A DNA stretch of 64,000 bases from Myxococcus fulvus (GTDB lineage: Bacteria; Myxococcota; Myxococcia; Myxococcales; Myxococcaceae): positions 434,001 through 498,000 of the forward strand of contig NZ_FOIB01000003.1 of NCBI RefSeq assembly GCF_900111765.1, given 5' to 3'. A program made the translations under genes and the position numbers. Position 1 is the stretch's first letter, and every line of letters starts with the position of its first letter. Under the pieces are notes generated by a model that did not search any database, had not been told where the DNA came from, and saw only the letters and a program-made list of their open reading frames with translations. Positions 29,203-38,297 of this stretch are shown here, piece by piece.

Positions 29203-31602
29203 ATGCCCCAGCTCGCTACCGCCACCGCGCCGTTCCTGCAGGAAATCGTGGTGCTGATCCTCGCCGGAGCGCTCATGGCCTATGTCGGCCATCGCTTCCG
29301 GCTGGTGCCCATCGTCGGCTTCCTGCTCGCCGGCGCGCTGATTGGCCCCAACGCGCTGAAGCTGGTGAAGGACCTGGAGCTGGTGAACTCGGCCGCGGAG
29401 CTGGGCGTCATCCTGCTCCTGTTCAGCATCGGCCTGGAGTTCAGCCTGGAGAAGCTGGTCCGGCTCCAGAAGCTCCTGTTCGGCGGTGGCGGCCTCCAGG
29501 TGGGCCTGTCGTCCGTGGGGATGATGGGCCTGCTGATGCTGTTCGGCGTGGCATGGCGGCCCGCGCTCTTCACGGGCTTCCTGGTGGCACTGTCCTCCAC
29601 CGCCATCGTCCTCAAGCTGCTGGGAGACCGGGGCGAGTCGTCCTCGGACGTGGGGCAGGTGTCCCTGGGGCTGCTCATCTTCCAGGACCTGGCCGTGGTG
29701 ATGATGGTGCTGCTCGTGCCCGTGCTGGCGGGGAAGGGCGACACGCCGCTCCACTTCCTGGGGGCCTTCGGCAAGGCGCTGGGCATCATCGTCGCGGTGC
29801 TCGTGGTGGCGCGCAGGTTGATGCCCAGGCTCCTCGAGGTGGTGGCGCGCACGTGCTCACCGGAGCTGTTCCTGCTCACCGTCATCGCCGTGTGCTTCGG
29901 CACCGCGTACCTCACCAGCCTCGCGGGGGTGAGCGTGTCGCTGGGCGCCTTCCTCGCGGGGCTGGTGGTCAGCGAGAGCCGCTTCAGCGAGCACGCCTTC
30001 GGAGAAATCCTCCCGCTGCAGATCCTCTTCAGCGCCACGTTCTTCGTCTCCGTCGGCATGCTGCTCGACGTGGGCTTCCTCGTGGAGCACCTGCCCGAGG
30101 TGCTCCTGGCCATCGTCGCCGTGCTCCTGGTGAAGGTCCTCACCACGGGCATCGCCGTGCTGGCGCTCGGCTACCGCGTGCCGGTGGCGGTGGAGAGCGC
30201 GCTGCTGTTGGCCCAGGTGGGTGAGTTCTCCTTCGTGCTGGAGCGCAGCGGTCGTCGGCTGGGGCTGTTCCCCGCGGGGCTGGAGGAGGGCTCGCAGGCG
30301 TTCATCGCCGCCACCGTGATGCTGATGGTCCTCACGCCGCTGCTGTCACGACTGGGCGGCTGGGCCCAGGGGCGGCTCACCCGCAAGGTCCACCGCGCCG
30401 TGGCGCAGGCCGGCCCCACCACGGACGAGGCGGAGGCGCTCGCGGCCGAGTCCTTCGCCCGCTACGAGAACCACGTCATCATCGCGGGCTACGGAGATGG
30501 GGCGCGCAGGCTCGCGCGCGTGCTGCGCGGCTCGGGCATTCCCTTCCTTGTCTCCACGCTGAGTCCACCGGGCGCGAACGAGGCGGAGGCCGAGGGCATG
30601 GCGGTGCTCCGCGGTGACTACGCTCGACAGCGCACCCTGCGCGTCGCGGGGGTCCAGCGCGCCAAGCTCCTGCTCGTCGTGGATGACGACGCGGCCATGG
30701 CCCACCGCGTGGTCGCCGTCGCGCGGATGGAGAACCCGACGCTGCGACTCGTCGCCCGTGTGCGCGCCGTGGCGGACGTGGAGCCGCTGCGCGAGGCCGG
30801 CGCGGACGTCGTGGTCTGCGAGGAGCTGGAGAGCCTGGTGGCCGTGCTGTCGTCGGTGCTCGAGGACTACCGCCAGTCACCCGAGGCCATCGAGGGCCAC
30901 GAGGACTCTGTCCGCCGCTCGGGCTACGCGGCGCTGCGGCTGTCCGGCGCGCTGGAGAAGCCGCTGCTCGTCTGCGCGCTGGAGCAGGACTGTCTCAGCT
31001 CTCGCCGCGTGTCGGTCCGTCCGGGCGCGCCCATCGTGGGGCTCCCGGTGTCGGCGCTCATCGAACGCGCGGGCGGCGCCCTCGGGGTCCTGGAGCTGCG
31101 ACGAGACGACGTACCGCTGAACTCCGTCACGCCCCACACCGTGTTCGAGGCCGGGGACGAGCTCGTGCTCAAGGGCGCCGCGGATGCCTTCGAGCGTTGC
31201 GCCGAGCTGTTCCGCACGCCCGCGCCCGAGGGGCTCGAGATGGAGCCCATGCCCGCCGCGCCGCGCACGTCGGCGGAGCTCATCGACACGCAGGCCACCC
31301 TCGAGTTCCTGCCGAAGCCGGGCACGGGGCCTTGTGGTCATCTCGACCGGCTGCGGCCCGTGCGACCGAGGACCCGTGGGTGCGAGGAGTGTCTGAAGCT
31401 CCACGACACCTGGGTGCACCTGCGGCTGTGCATGACGTGCGGCCACGTGGGGTGCTGCGACGACTCGAAGAACAAGCACGCGACGCGGCACTTCCACGAG
31501 TCGGACCACCCCATCATCCGCTCACTGGAGCCCGGCGAGCGCTGGGGCTGGTGCTACGTGGACAAGGTCCAGCTCGACAGCGAGCCGCCCGCGCGCACGT
31601 AG
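29203..31602 (+). CDS. CPA2 cation/proton antiporter with RCK domain and UBP-type zinc finger
   Basis: A 799-residue fusion. Residues about 10-395 are the 12-13 helix KefB/KefC-like exchanger (TGFLVALSSTAIVLK, GVSVSLGAFLAGLVVSES). From about 423 a TrkA-N/RCK nucleotide-binding domain begins with GYGDGARRLA, and a TrkA-C part follows (about 590-665). No acidic residue ends the second strand (LVSTLSP), so NAD preference is uncertain. The last 90 residues are a UBP-type zinc finger (from about 709: CGH, CEECL, CMTCGHVGCC, then His-rich RHFHESDHP), which in eukaryotes binds the free C-terminus of ubiquitin. It probably exchanges K+ or Na+ for H+. The ATG at 29203 is preferred over GTG 29191. Confidence 0.9.
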   Translation: MPQLATATAPFLQEIVVLILAGALMAYVGHRFRLVPIVGFLLAGALIGPNALKLVKDLELVNSAAELGVILLLFSIGLEFSLEKLVRLQKLLFGGGGLQVGLSSVGMMGLLMLFGVAWRPALFTGFLVALSSTAIVLKLLGDRGESSSDVGQVSLGLLIFQDLAVVMMVLLVPVLAGKGDTPLHFLGAFGKALGIIVAVLVVARRLMPRLLEVVARTCSPELFLLTVIAVCFGTAYLTSLAGVSVSLGAFLAGLVVSESRFSEHAFGEILPLQILFSATFFVSVGMLLDVGFLVEHLPEVLLAIVAVLLVKVLTTGIAVLALGYRVPVAVESALLLAQVGEFSFVLERSGRRLGLFPAGLEEGSQAFIAATVMLMVLTPLLSRLGGWAQGRLTRKVHRAVAQAGPTTDEAEALAAESFARYENHVIIAGYGDGARRLARVLRGSGIPFLVSTLSPPGANEAEAEGMAVLRGDYARQRTLRVAGVQRAKLLLVVDDDAAMAHRVVAVARMENPTLRLVARVRAVADVEPLREAGADVVVCEELESLVAVLSSVLEDYRQSPEAIEGHEDSVRRSGYAALRLSGALEKPLLVCALEQDCLSSRRVSVRPGAPIVGLPVSALIERAGGALGVLELRRDDVPLNSVTPHTVFEAGDELVLKGAADAFERCAELFRTPAPEGLEMEPMPAAPRTSAELIDTQATLEFLPKPGTGPCGHLDRLRPVRPRTRGCEECLKLHDTWVHLRLCMTCGHVGCCDDSKNKHATRHFHESDHPIIRSLEPGERWGWCYVDKVQLDSEPPART

Positions 31603-31635
31603 CCCCGCTGTCGCTTTCAGAGCGGCTGCACGTGC
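31595..31635. terminator. Imperfect hairpin over both convergent stops
   Basis: GCACGT pairs with ACGTGC, AGCC with GGCT and GCT with AGC, with small bulges between. Both the antiporter stop (31600-31602) and the patatin stop (31617-31619) lie inside. Only 14 bases separate the two genes. Confidence 0.4.
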
Positions 31636-32675
31636 TCGGCGAGCCTGCCCGTGGTCATCAGCTCCTGGAGCTCGTCGCCCATGCGCTCGCTCTCGGAGAC
31701 CACCTGGTTCCAGGCGCGGATGCGCGCGGTGTCGCTCATGCGCTCGAAGTCGGCGCGGTCCGGAATCCGCCCTCCGGGCAGGCGCGCCACCAGCTCCGGG
31801 GAAGGGGAGATGAGCAGGGCCCTGCGGAAGTTCAGCGGCTTCGCCCGTCGCCAGCGCAGCGCCTTGTCGAACCAGCCCGGCACCACGTACGGATAGAAGT
31901 GCGGATAGAGCACCAGGCCCTCGCCCGCGCCGAAGTCCAGGTCCAGGTGGTAGTCGATGACGCCCCCGTCCCGGTACACGCCCGTCTGCGCGCCGGGGAT
32001 GCGCACGCCGCTGAGCACCAATGGAATGGAGCCCGACGCGATGAGCGCCGGCTTCAGGTTCTCCTTCGTCAACGGCAGGTGGACCGAGGGCAAGTCCTTC
32101 TGTCCCACGAAGGGGCTGGTGTCGCCCGCCGTGTCGAAGATGACGCGCCGCAGATGCAGGCTCAGGCTCCGGCGGCTCACCACGTTGCCCATGGCGCACA
32201 GCGCCAGCCCGAGCAGTTGCACGCGCGGGTGCTCCATGCCCAGCGGTCCCTTGCAGAGCGCGGTGACCACGTGCAGCCGGGCCCACGGGTGGCGGAGGAT
32301 CTCCTCCACGCCGTCATCGCCCAGGAGCGCGTCCAGGATCCGCTCGCTCGTCTCACTCACCAGGGCGGGGGAGGGCTTGGGCGGATAGCGCTGGTCGATG
32401 TACGCCGCCTCGAAGCGATGCAGCGCGGCGACCGGGTCCTTCTGCGCCAGACACGCCAGCCGCCAGCTGCCGATGGAGCTGCCAATCAGGTGCAGTGGAC
32501 GCGTGCGCCCCTGGAAGAGCCCACCGAAGAGCGCCCGGTCCAGCCCCGCGAGCACCAGCCACTTGGGACCTCCGGAGGCCCCAGGAACGACGTCGACGTC
32601 GTCACCACGCAGGCCACGCGCGCGCAGGAGCCGCAGTGCGTCGGGGCCCGCCAGAAGCGTCAGGTTCGATGCCAT
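31617..32675 (-). CDS. Patatin-like phospholipase
   Basis: A 352-residue patatin-fold acyl hydrolase. GASGGP (32-37) makes the oxyanion hole, GSSIGSW (65-71) holds the nucleophile Ser67, and DGG holds the second dyad residue Asp236, so the Ser-Asp dyad is intact. No signal peptide is seen, so it is probably cytoplasmic or exported by another route. It is convergent with the antiporter and divergent from the amidase. Substrate unknown; membrane phospholipid is the family default. Confidence 0.88.
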   Translation of the reverse strand: MASNLTLLAGPDALRLLRARGLRGDDVDVVPGASGGPKWLVLAGLDRALFGGLFQGRTRPLHLIGSSIGSWRLACLAQKDPVAALHRFEAAYIDQRYPPKPSPALVSETSERILDALLGDDGVEEILRHPWARLHVVTALCKGPLGMEHPRVQLLGLALCAMGNVVSRRSLSLHLRRVIFDTAGDTSPFVGQKDLPSVHLPLTKENLKPALIASGSIPLVLSGVRIPGAQTGVYRDGGVIDYHLDLDFGAGEGLVLYPHFYPYVVPGWFDKALRWRRAKPLNFRRALLISPSPELVARLPGGRIPDRADFERMSDTARIRAWNQVVSESERMGDELQELMTTGRLAEHVQPL

Positions 32676-32783
32676 GTCGACCCGGTACGCTAACAGGGCG
32701 ACGCGTCGTGCGCGGGACTTCCTCCAATCGGCCCACCCGGGTTGCGGCCGTTCATGCACCACTGCTGTAGTGCACGCGACGCC

Positions 32784-34439
32784 ATGAAAAAGCTCCCGCC
32801 CTCCGAATGGAACCTGAGCCGTCGTGCCTTCCTCGGTGGCACGGCCGCGGCCACCGCGCTGGCCGCGCTCGACGCCTCGGCGAGCCCGGACGCGACGAAG
32901 TCCCTGCCCGCGCCGTTCGAGCTGGAAGAGGCCACCGTCGCCGACCTCCAGGCCGGCATGCGCGAGGGGAAGTACACCGCGCACGGCCTCACCGAGCGCT
33001 ACCTGTCGCGCATCGCCGCCCTGGACCGCTCGGGCCCGCTGCCGCTGTCCTCCGTCATCGAGGTGAACCCGGACGCGCTCGCCATCGCCCAGGCCCTGGA
33101 TGAAGAGCGCAAGAGCAAGGGCGCGCGTGGACCGCTCCACGGCATCCCCGTGCTGCTCAAGGACAACATCGCCACGACGGACCGGATGCAGACGACGGCG
33201 GGCTCGCTCTCGCTCGTCGGCGCGGTGCCTTCACGCGAGGCGTTCCTCGTCGCGAAGCTCCGCGCGGCCGGCGCCGTCATCCTCGGCAAGACGAACCTCA
33301 GTGAGTGGGCCAACTTCCGCTCCACGCGCTCGGCGAGCGGCTGGAGCGGACGGGGAGGGCAGTGCCGCAATCCGTACGCGCTGGACCGGACGCCGTCGGG
33401 CTCCAGCTCCGGCTCGGGCGCGGCCACCTCGGCCAACTTCTGCGCCGTGTCCGTGGGCACGGAGACGGATGGCTCCATCGTGTCCCCGTCCTCGGCGTGC
33501 TCGCTGGTGGGGCTCAAGCCGACGGTGGGGCTCGTCAGCCGCGCGGGCATCATCCCCATCTCCCAGAGCCAGGACACCGCGGGGCCCATGACGCGCACGG
33601 TGGCGGACGCCGCTGTTCTGCTCACGGTGCTCGCGGGCATCGACCCCGCGGACGCGGCGACCGCGCACAGCGAGGGCCACACCGGGCTCGACTACACGAA
33701 GTTCCTCGACGCCGACGGACTCAAGGGCGCGCGCATCGGCGTCCCGCGCGAGCACTACTACGGCTACCACGCCGCCACGGACGCGCTCGCGGAGCAGGCC
33801 CTGGAGGTCATGCGGTCCAAGGGCGCCATCATCATCGACCCGGCGCCCATCCCCAATGTGGCGAAGCTCCAGGAGCACGAGTTCGAGGTGATGCTGTACG
33901 AGTTCAAGGCCGGCACGGAGGCCTGGCTCGCGAGCCTGGGCGACAAGACGAAGCTGCGCACGCTCGCGGACCTCATCCGCTACAACGAGGAGCACTCGGA
34001 CCGGGAGCTGCCGTACTTCGGTCAGGAGCTGTTCCGTCAGGCCCAGGCGCGCGGGCCGCTCACCGACGCGAAGTACCGCAAGGCGCTGGCCGCGTGCCGC
34101 AAGCTGTCGCGCGAGCAGGGCCTGGACGCGGTGATGCGCAAGCACCGCCTGGACGCGCTCGTCGCGCCCACCGAGGCGCCTCCCAGCCTCATCGACCTGG
34201 TGAACGGCGACCACTGGCTGGGCAGCAGCTCCACGCCCGCCGCCGTCTCCGGCTACGCCACCCTCACCGTGCCCGCGGGCTACGTGCGCGGGCTGCCCGT
34301 GGGGCTGTCCTTCATCGGTCAGGCCTGGAGCGAGCCCACGCTGCTCAAGCTCGCCTACGCCTACGAGCAGGCCACCCGCCACCGACGTCCGCCCGGCTTC
34401 CTGCCCACCGCCGAGCTGCGGCTGCTCGCCGGGCGCTGA
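32784..34439 (+). CDS. Exported amidase (amidase signature family)
   Basis: A 551-residue protein of the GatA/fatty-acid amide hydrolase family with a twin-arginine signal (LSRRAFLGG, Arg13-Arg14) and an Ala-rich stretch up to about residue 34. The Ser-cisSer-Lys triad is present: Lys126 in LLKDN, the Ser cluster at about 207-209 in TPSGSSSGSG, and the nucleophile Ser231 in ETDGSIV. The length is that of a secreted amidase rather than tRNA-linked GatA; no gatB or gatC is near. It may hydrolyse peptide or cell-wall amides outside the cell. An imperfect inverted repeat (TGCAC-C-AC / GT-A-GTGCA, 32755-32774) lies just ahead of the start. Confidence 0.9.
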   Translation: MKKLPPSEWNLSRRAFLGGTAAATALAALDASASPDATKSLPAPFELEEATVADLQAGMREGKYTAHGLTERYLSRIAALDRSGPLPLSSVIEVNPDALAIAQALDEERKSKGARGPLHGIPVLLKDNIATTDRMQTTAGSLSLVGAVPSREAFLVAKLRAAGAVILGKTNLSEWANFRSTRSASGWSGRGGQCRNPYALDRTPSGSSSGSGAATSANFCAVSVGTETDGSIVSPSSACSLVGLKPTVGLVSRAGIIPISQSQDTAGPMTRTVADAAVLLTVLAGIDPADAATAHSEGHTGLDYTKFLDADGLKGARIGVPREHYYGYHAATDALAEQALEVMRSKGAIIIDPAPIPNVAKLQEHEFEVMLYEFKAGTEAWLASLGDKTKLRTLADLIRYNEEHSDRELPYFGQELFRQAQARGPLTDAKYRKALAACRKLSREQGLDAVMRKHRLDALVAPTEAPPSLIDLVNGDHWLGSSSTPAAVSGYATLTVPAGYVRGLPVGLSFIGQAWSEPTLLKLAYAYEQATRHRRPPGFLPTAELRLLAGR

Positions 34440-34455
34440 GTCGGCGCCACGCGGC

Positions 34456-34827
34456 TCAGGGCGACGCGGCCCACGGCAGCGTCGCCTGCATCACCGCCTC
34501 ATGCAGCGCGGCGGTGCGCAGGTGGTTGAAGCGCTGGTACTCCGGGTCGCTCACCATCTGCAGGAAGGCGGCGCGGCTGGGGTAGCGCACCAGCATCACC
34601 GCGTCCCACGTCTGGCCCGGCTCGGCCACCAACGGGGTGGAGCAGTCGCCCGCGTACAGCGGCTGCGCGCCTGCCTTCAGCATGAAGGGCATCACGGCGT
34701 TCGCGTACTCGGCGAACGAGGCGCGGCCTCCCTCCTTGAACTTCACCAGGTTCATCATCACCAGGGGACCGCCGGGGTCTTCCTGGAGAAAGCGCTGGAT
34801 GTCATTGCCCTGCGGATCGACGGCCAC
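34456..34827 (-). CDS. DUF1330-type small protein
   Basis: A 123-residue protein with a ferredoxin-like alpha-beta pattern typical of DUF1330 or the related EthD/ABM group: VMMNLVKFKEG, FAEYANAVMPFM, DAVMLVRYPSRAAFLQM, DPEYQRFNHLRTAAL. GTG start at 34827 with AGGAGG 7 bases before it, which decides the start over a longer reading frame. No known substrate. It converges on the amidase gene. Confidence 0.75.
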   Translation of the reverse strand: MAVDPQGNDIQRFLQEDPGGPLVMMNLVKFKEGGRASFAEYANAVMPFMLKAGAQPLYAGDCSTPLVAEPGQTWDAVMLVRYPSRAAFLQMVSDPEYQRFNHLRTAALHEAVMQATLPWAASP

Positions 34828-35040
34828 GGTGATGCCTCCTCGCTCCTGTGAATCAATCCGCCCCCCATCGAGACGGCGGGCCATTGTCTCCCAGACGCGC
34901 GCGGGGGTGCACCTGGCGCGCCGGCGACTCGGGCCTTTCAAACACTGGGGCCCCCGACACCCACGACGAGCACGTCGCGAGCGGCGGAGGCCCCGGTCGG
35001 AAGCCCGGCGCACGAGGCACCGGGGCTCCACGTCACATCC

Positions 35041-37329
35041 TCAGCGGTAGTACGGCGACAGCGCGGCCTGGATGCGCGCCAGCAGATCCTCGGCCTGGAT
35101 GAGCTCCGTGCCGCTGAGCGTCCCCAGCTGGGCCTGGACCGCGTCGCGGCCCTGGCGCAGGGCCACGTAGGCCGGCAGGCTCTGCATGTTCTTCAGGATG
35201 TCCACCATGGCGCGGCGGGACTGGAAGCCGCGCACGCCGTCCACGTTGATGAGGATGCCGTGGATGTCCGCGAGCACCTGCGGGGTGATGGCGTTGTCCT
35301 CGTCGGGCGTGGCCGTGAAGCTGCCGCGCGCGGCGATGGGGTCCAGGTACAGGCGGGACAGCACGCGACGGGCGAGGTCATCCGCCACCGCGCCGTAGCC
35401 CGGGCCCGCGTCCGGCGGAACCGCGAGCGGAGGACGCACGGCCGCGATGGCGACGTCGTACGCGTACGTCTGGTCCGCCTCCACACCCGAGCGCGCCCAC
35501 TGCAGCGTCGCGTTCAGGTAGTAGTCGAACGAGCCCGCGAGCAGCGGGAAGGGGAGGACCTCGTACAGCAGCAGCTCCTGCACCAGCGCGTACGTGGAGC
35601 CGTAGAAGGCGCCCAGCGGGTCGGAGTAGCGGTCATACGGGTTGCAGTACGGCTCCACCTCCGTGTCCTCGTCCGTGCAGAACAGCTCGGTGGGCTCGTC
35701 CGGCGACAAATCGTACAGGTAGCGGACGGCCTGCACGTCGTAGGACTGCGGCGTGTCCACGAAGATGGCGTCGGGGTCGTACACGTACTCCATCACCGAG
35801 TTGGAGCGCGGGCTGTTGGGCGCGCCCGTGTACACGAGCGAGCCCGCGAAGTTGTGGCGCAGGCCCAGCGTGTGGCCCACCTCGTGGAGGATGACGTGCG
35901 TCAGGTACGCCTCCACCTTCTCCTTCTTCGTGCGCTGCGTCTCCGCGGCGGGCCCCGGCAGCTTCTTGTGCTTCGCCAGCGCGTCGTCGCGCATGGGGGG
36001 CAGGGGCATCGCGCACAGGTGGTCCTTCTCGAAGCCGCCCCACGACATGCGCACCGGCTTGCGCGCGTTCTTCAGCTTCGCCGCGACGGCGGCCTGCGCG
36101 TCGTCGCCGAACTCACCGTCGGCCAGCTCCAGCCACAGCGCGTTGACGTAGACGGTGGCGCCGCGAATCTCGCTGGTGTTGGGGTTGAGGCGCCAGTCGG
36201 CGAAGGCGAAGCCCGCGGACGCGTCCGGGTCGAAGATGATGACGTTCTTGTCGTCGTCCGCGAAGCCCGACGTGGCGCCCACGGAGGCCTCGAACACCTT
36301 GAAGCCGAACGCCTGGTTCCAGCCCTCGACGCCCCGCTTCACCGCCGCCACCACGTCGTAGTTGGCGAAGCGCGGGTCGGCCTGCACCTTGTTCACCGTG
36401 TCGGTGATGATCCACTTGATGGGCTTCATGCCCGGGCGGATGTTCCACTTCGCCGCCGTCTGGGTGACGTAGCCCGTGTTGGGGAGGATGCGCGGCTCAC
36501 CGCGGAAGTAGTGCTCCAGCCACGGCAGCTCCGTGGGGGTGTAGCCCTGGCCCTCCTTGTACTGGCGCAGCGCGATGCCCAGCGTGCCGGAGGTGCGGAA
36601 CAGGTTGTCCTCCAGGAAGTCCGGCGCGGACGGGTCCGGCACGTCCGCGTAGCCGGTGAACACCTGCTCGAACGTCACGCCGTCGGAGATCTTCCGGAAG
36701 CGCTGCGCGAAGCTCAGCTCCGTCTGGAAGCGCACGCCCGTGGCGCCGTAGGCCTCGCCCATCACGCCGTAGCGGTTGAGCCCCGCCGTCGGGTCCACCA
36801 GGATGTAGCTGTTGGAGCCGCGCAGGACGTTGAAGGCGCCGTAGTCGTTGACGATGGGCCACGCCTCGATGAGCACCTCCGGGTCGAACACGTCGCTCAT
36901 CGTCTTGCGGTCATCCGCGTCGAAGACGAACAGCTTCCCGTTCTGCTCCTTGAAGCTCACCACGCGCGTGCCCAGCGAGGACGCCGCGCCGTAGTACACC
37001 GCGCCGGGGTGCAGCTGCTTGAGGTACGCCGACATGAACCAGCGCTGCCCCAGCTCGCTCTTGCGGATGGCCAGGTAGAAGCTCTCGCCGGAGTTCGACA
37101 CGGAGCCGTCCAGTCGCTGGACGACCCGGCCCTGCTCCTCGGCGCTCACCTTGCGCGGCACGGCGACGAACGCGTCATCCAGCTCCACCTGCAACGACTC
37201 GGCGGGTGCTTCGGGGGTCGGGGGTTGAGGCTCGTTCGCGTCGGATGCGGGACCGCAGCCAACGCCCAGGGCCAAGATGGTGGTGACGGCGCCGAACAGG
37301 CCGCGCCGCAGCGGGGAATTCCACCTCAT
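35041..37329 (-). CDS. Lipoprotein zinc metalloprotease (HEXXH, gluzincin/metzincin-like)
   Basis: A 762-residue protein with a lipobox (LALGVGC, Cys about 24) and a Pro-rich linker. His482, Glu483, His486 and His492 form HEVGHTLGLRH, the extended HExxHxxGxxH zinc site of metzincins. The size, VVFDADD-like N-terminal part and long C-terminal helix bundle resemble the zinc-dependent metalloproteases with DUF5117/DUF4953 domains. The start used is ATG 37329 with GGAGG 5 bases ahead; ATG 37341 is less likely. Possible role in protein turnover at the outer membrane or in predation. A 157-base gap separates it from the oxygenase upstream. Confidence 0.85.
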   Translation of the reverse strand: MRWNSPLRRGLFGAVTTILALGVGCGPASDANEPQPPTPEAPAESLQVELDDAFVAVPRKVSAEEQGRVVQRLDGSVSNSGESFYLAIRKSELGQRWFMSAYLKQLHPGAVYYGAASSLGTRVVSFKEQNGKLFVFDADDRKTMSDVFDPEVLIEAWPIVNDYGAFNVLRGSNSYILVDPTAGLNRYGVMGEAYGATGVRFQTELSFAQRFRKISDGVTFEQVFTGYADVPDPSAPDFLEDNLFRTSGTLGIALRQYKEGQGYTPTELPWLEHYFRGEPRILPNTGYVTQTAAKWNIRPGMKPIKWIITDTVNKVQADPRFANYDVVAAVKRGVEGWNQAFGFKVFEASVGATSGFADDDKNVIIFDPDASAGFAFADWRLNPNTSEIRGATVYVNALWLELADGEFGDDAQAAVAAKLKNARKPVRMSWGGFEKDHLCAMPLPPMRDDALAKHKKLPGPAAETQRTKKEKVEAYLTHVILHEVGHTLGLRHNFAGSLVYTGAPNSPRSNSVMEYVYDPDAIFVDTPQSYDVQAVRYLYDLSPDEPTELFCTDEDTEVEPYCNPYDRYSDPLGAFYGSTYALVQELLLYEVLPFPLLAGSFDYYLNATLQWARSGVEADQTYAYDVAIAAVRPPLAVPPDAGPGYGAVADDLARRVLSRLYLDPIAARGSFTATPDEDNAITPQVLADIHGILINVDGVRGFQSRRAMVDILKNMQSLPAYVALRQGRDAVQAQLGTLSGTELIQAEDLLARIQAALSPYYR

Positions 37330-37486
37330 TGTTGCCTCCATGGGGTTTCGCTACTTCGCTTCGCGGCTTCCCCCTTGCTCCAGGAGATGCCGCAAAGAGT
37401 CATCCGCGCAGCCTGCCTGGAAGTTGCTTCTCACATTGATTTCTTGGTTTCGCGCAATCCGGTGACACCAGCAGTACGGATGCGGG

Positions 37487-38185
37487 TCAGCCGTCGGTGC
37501 GCTCGCGCTGCGAGTCCAGGTAGGCCGCGAAGCCCGCCTTGGACTGGATGCGGAAGGGCGGCAGGCGCGCGAGAGCCTCGGGCGGGAAGACGTACTGCTC
37601 GCACACGAGGCTGGCGCGCTGGGTGTCGTCGCTCGCGCCGATGAAGGGCTGCACCTCGTGCTGGAGGTGTCCCTGGAAGTGCACCAGCAGGCCTGGGCGC
37701 GGCCGCACCTCGCCCAACGGGCGGTTGTCCTCGAGCAGCCGCAGCGCGCCCCCTCGCGCGCCGGGCGGCACCTGGAGGTAGAGCACGCTGACGTGGCGGG
37801 GCGTGGCGTCCGGCACGCCGCTGGGGCCCTGGAGCGTGGCGTCGATGTGGCGGCCCACGCCCATGCCCGCGTCGAGCAGGAGGAGGTTCAGATAGAAGGC
37901 ATTCGGCTCGGGGTGTCGTCCGCCGAACAGTCGCTCGCGCCACGACAGCAGGCCCCGCGCGCTCCCGGGCTCCAGCACGCGTCCCAGGAAGGGGGTGAGG
38001 AAGGGGAAGCGCGCCTCCAGGGCCGGGCGGCCCTCGCGCGTGAAGATGAGGGCGAAGCCCCGGCTGCCCTGGAACGTCCCCATCAACGGGCTGCGCGCCA
38101 CGAAGCGCGAGCCGAGCAGGGCGTCCCGGAGGGCCTCCAGCTCACCGGGAGGCAGGGCGTGACGGTGGGTGATGTAGGCGCTCAA
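37487..38185 (-). CDS. 2-oxoglutarate/Fe(II)-dependent oxygenase-like protein
   Basis: A 232-residue protein with the facial triad of the cupin-fold hydroxylases: His113 and Asp115 in GRHIDAT, His176 (or 173) in HLQHEV, and Arg190 in QRASLVCEQY for 2-oxoglutarate. Similar to prolyl-4-hydroxylase or PKHD-type oxygenases. Substrate unknown. It is divergent from the methyltransferase gene, which may point to modification of a shared product, but that is only context. Confidence 0.8.
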   Translation of the reverse strand: MSAYITHRHALPPGELEALRDALLGSRFVARSPLMGTFQGSRGFALIFTREGRPALEARFPFLTPFLGRVLEPGSARGLLSWRERLFGGRHPEPNAFYLNLLLLDAGMGVGRHIDATLQGPSGVPDATPRHVSVLYLQVPPGARGGALRLLEDNRPLGEVRPRPGLLVHFQGHLQHEVQPFIGASDDTQRASLVCEQYVFPPEALARLPPFRIQSKAGFAAYLDSQRERTDG

Positions 38186-38222
38186 GACGAAAAATAACGG
38201 AGTTTCAGGGGTAACGGATCAA

Positions 38223-38250
38223 TTGGCTTTTACTGCCTACCTTTTAGGTT
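38223..38250 (+). promoter_or_regulatory. Possible promoter of the methyltransferase
   Basis: TTGGCT (38223-38228) and TAGGTT (38245-38250) with a 16-base spacer, in an AT-rich stretch between the two divergent genes. Confidence 0.35.
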
Positions 38251-38297
38251 CCAGAATTGCTGGGTCGTCCCTCCCCCCGCGCAAGGTCCCCCCCTGC

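Noticed and set aside
23752..29754. A 2000-codon open frame on the minus strand opposite the M36 protease and antiporter genes
   Set aside because: It is rich in Arg, Gly, Ala and His, has no domain pattern and mirrors the codon use of the + strand genes. In high-GC DNA such frames stay open by chance because stop codons are rare.
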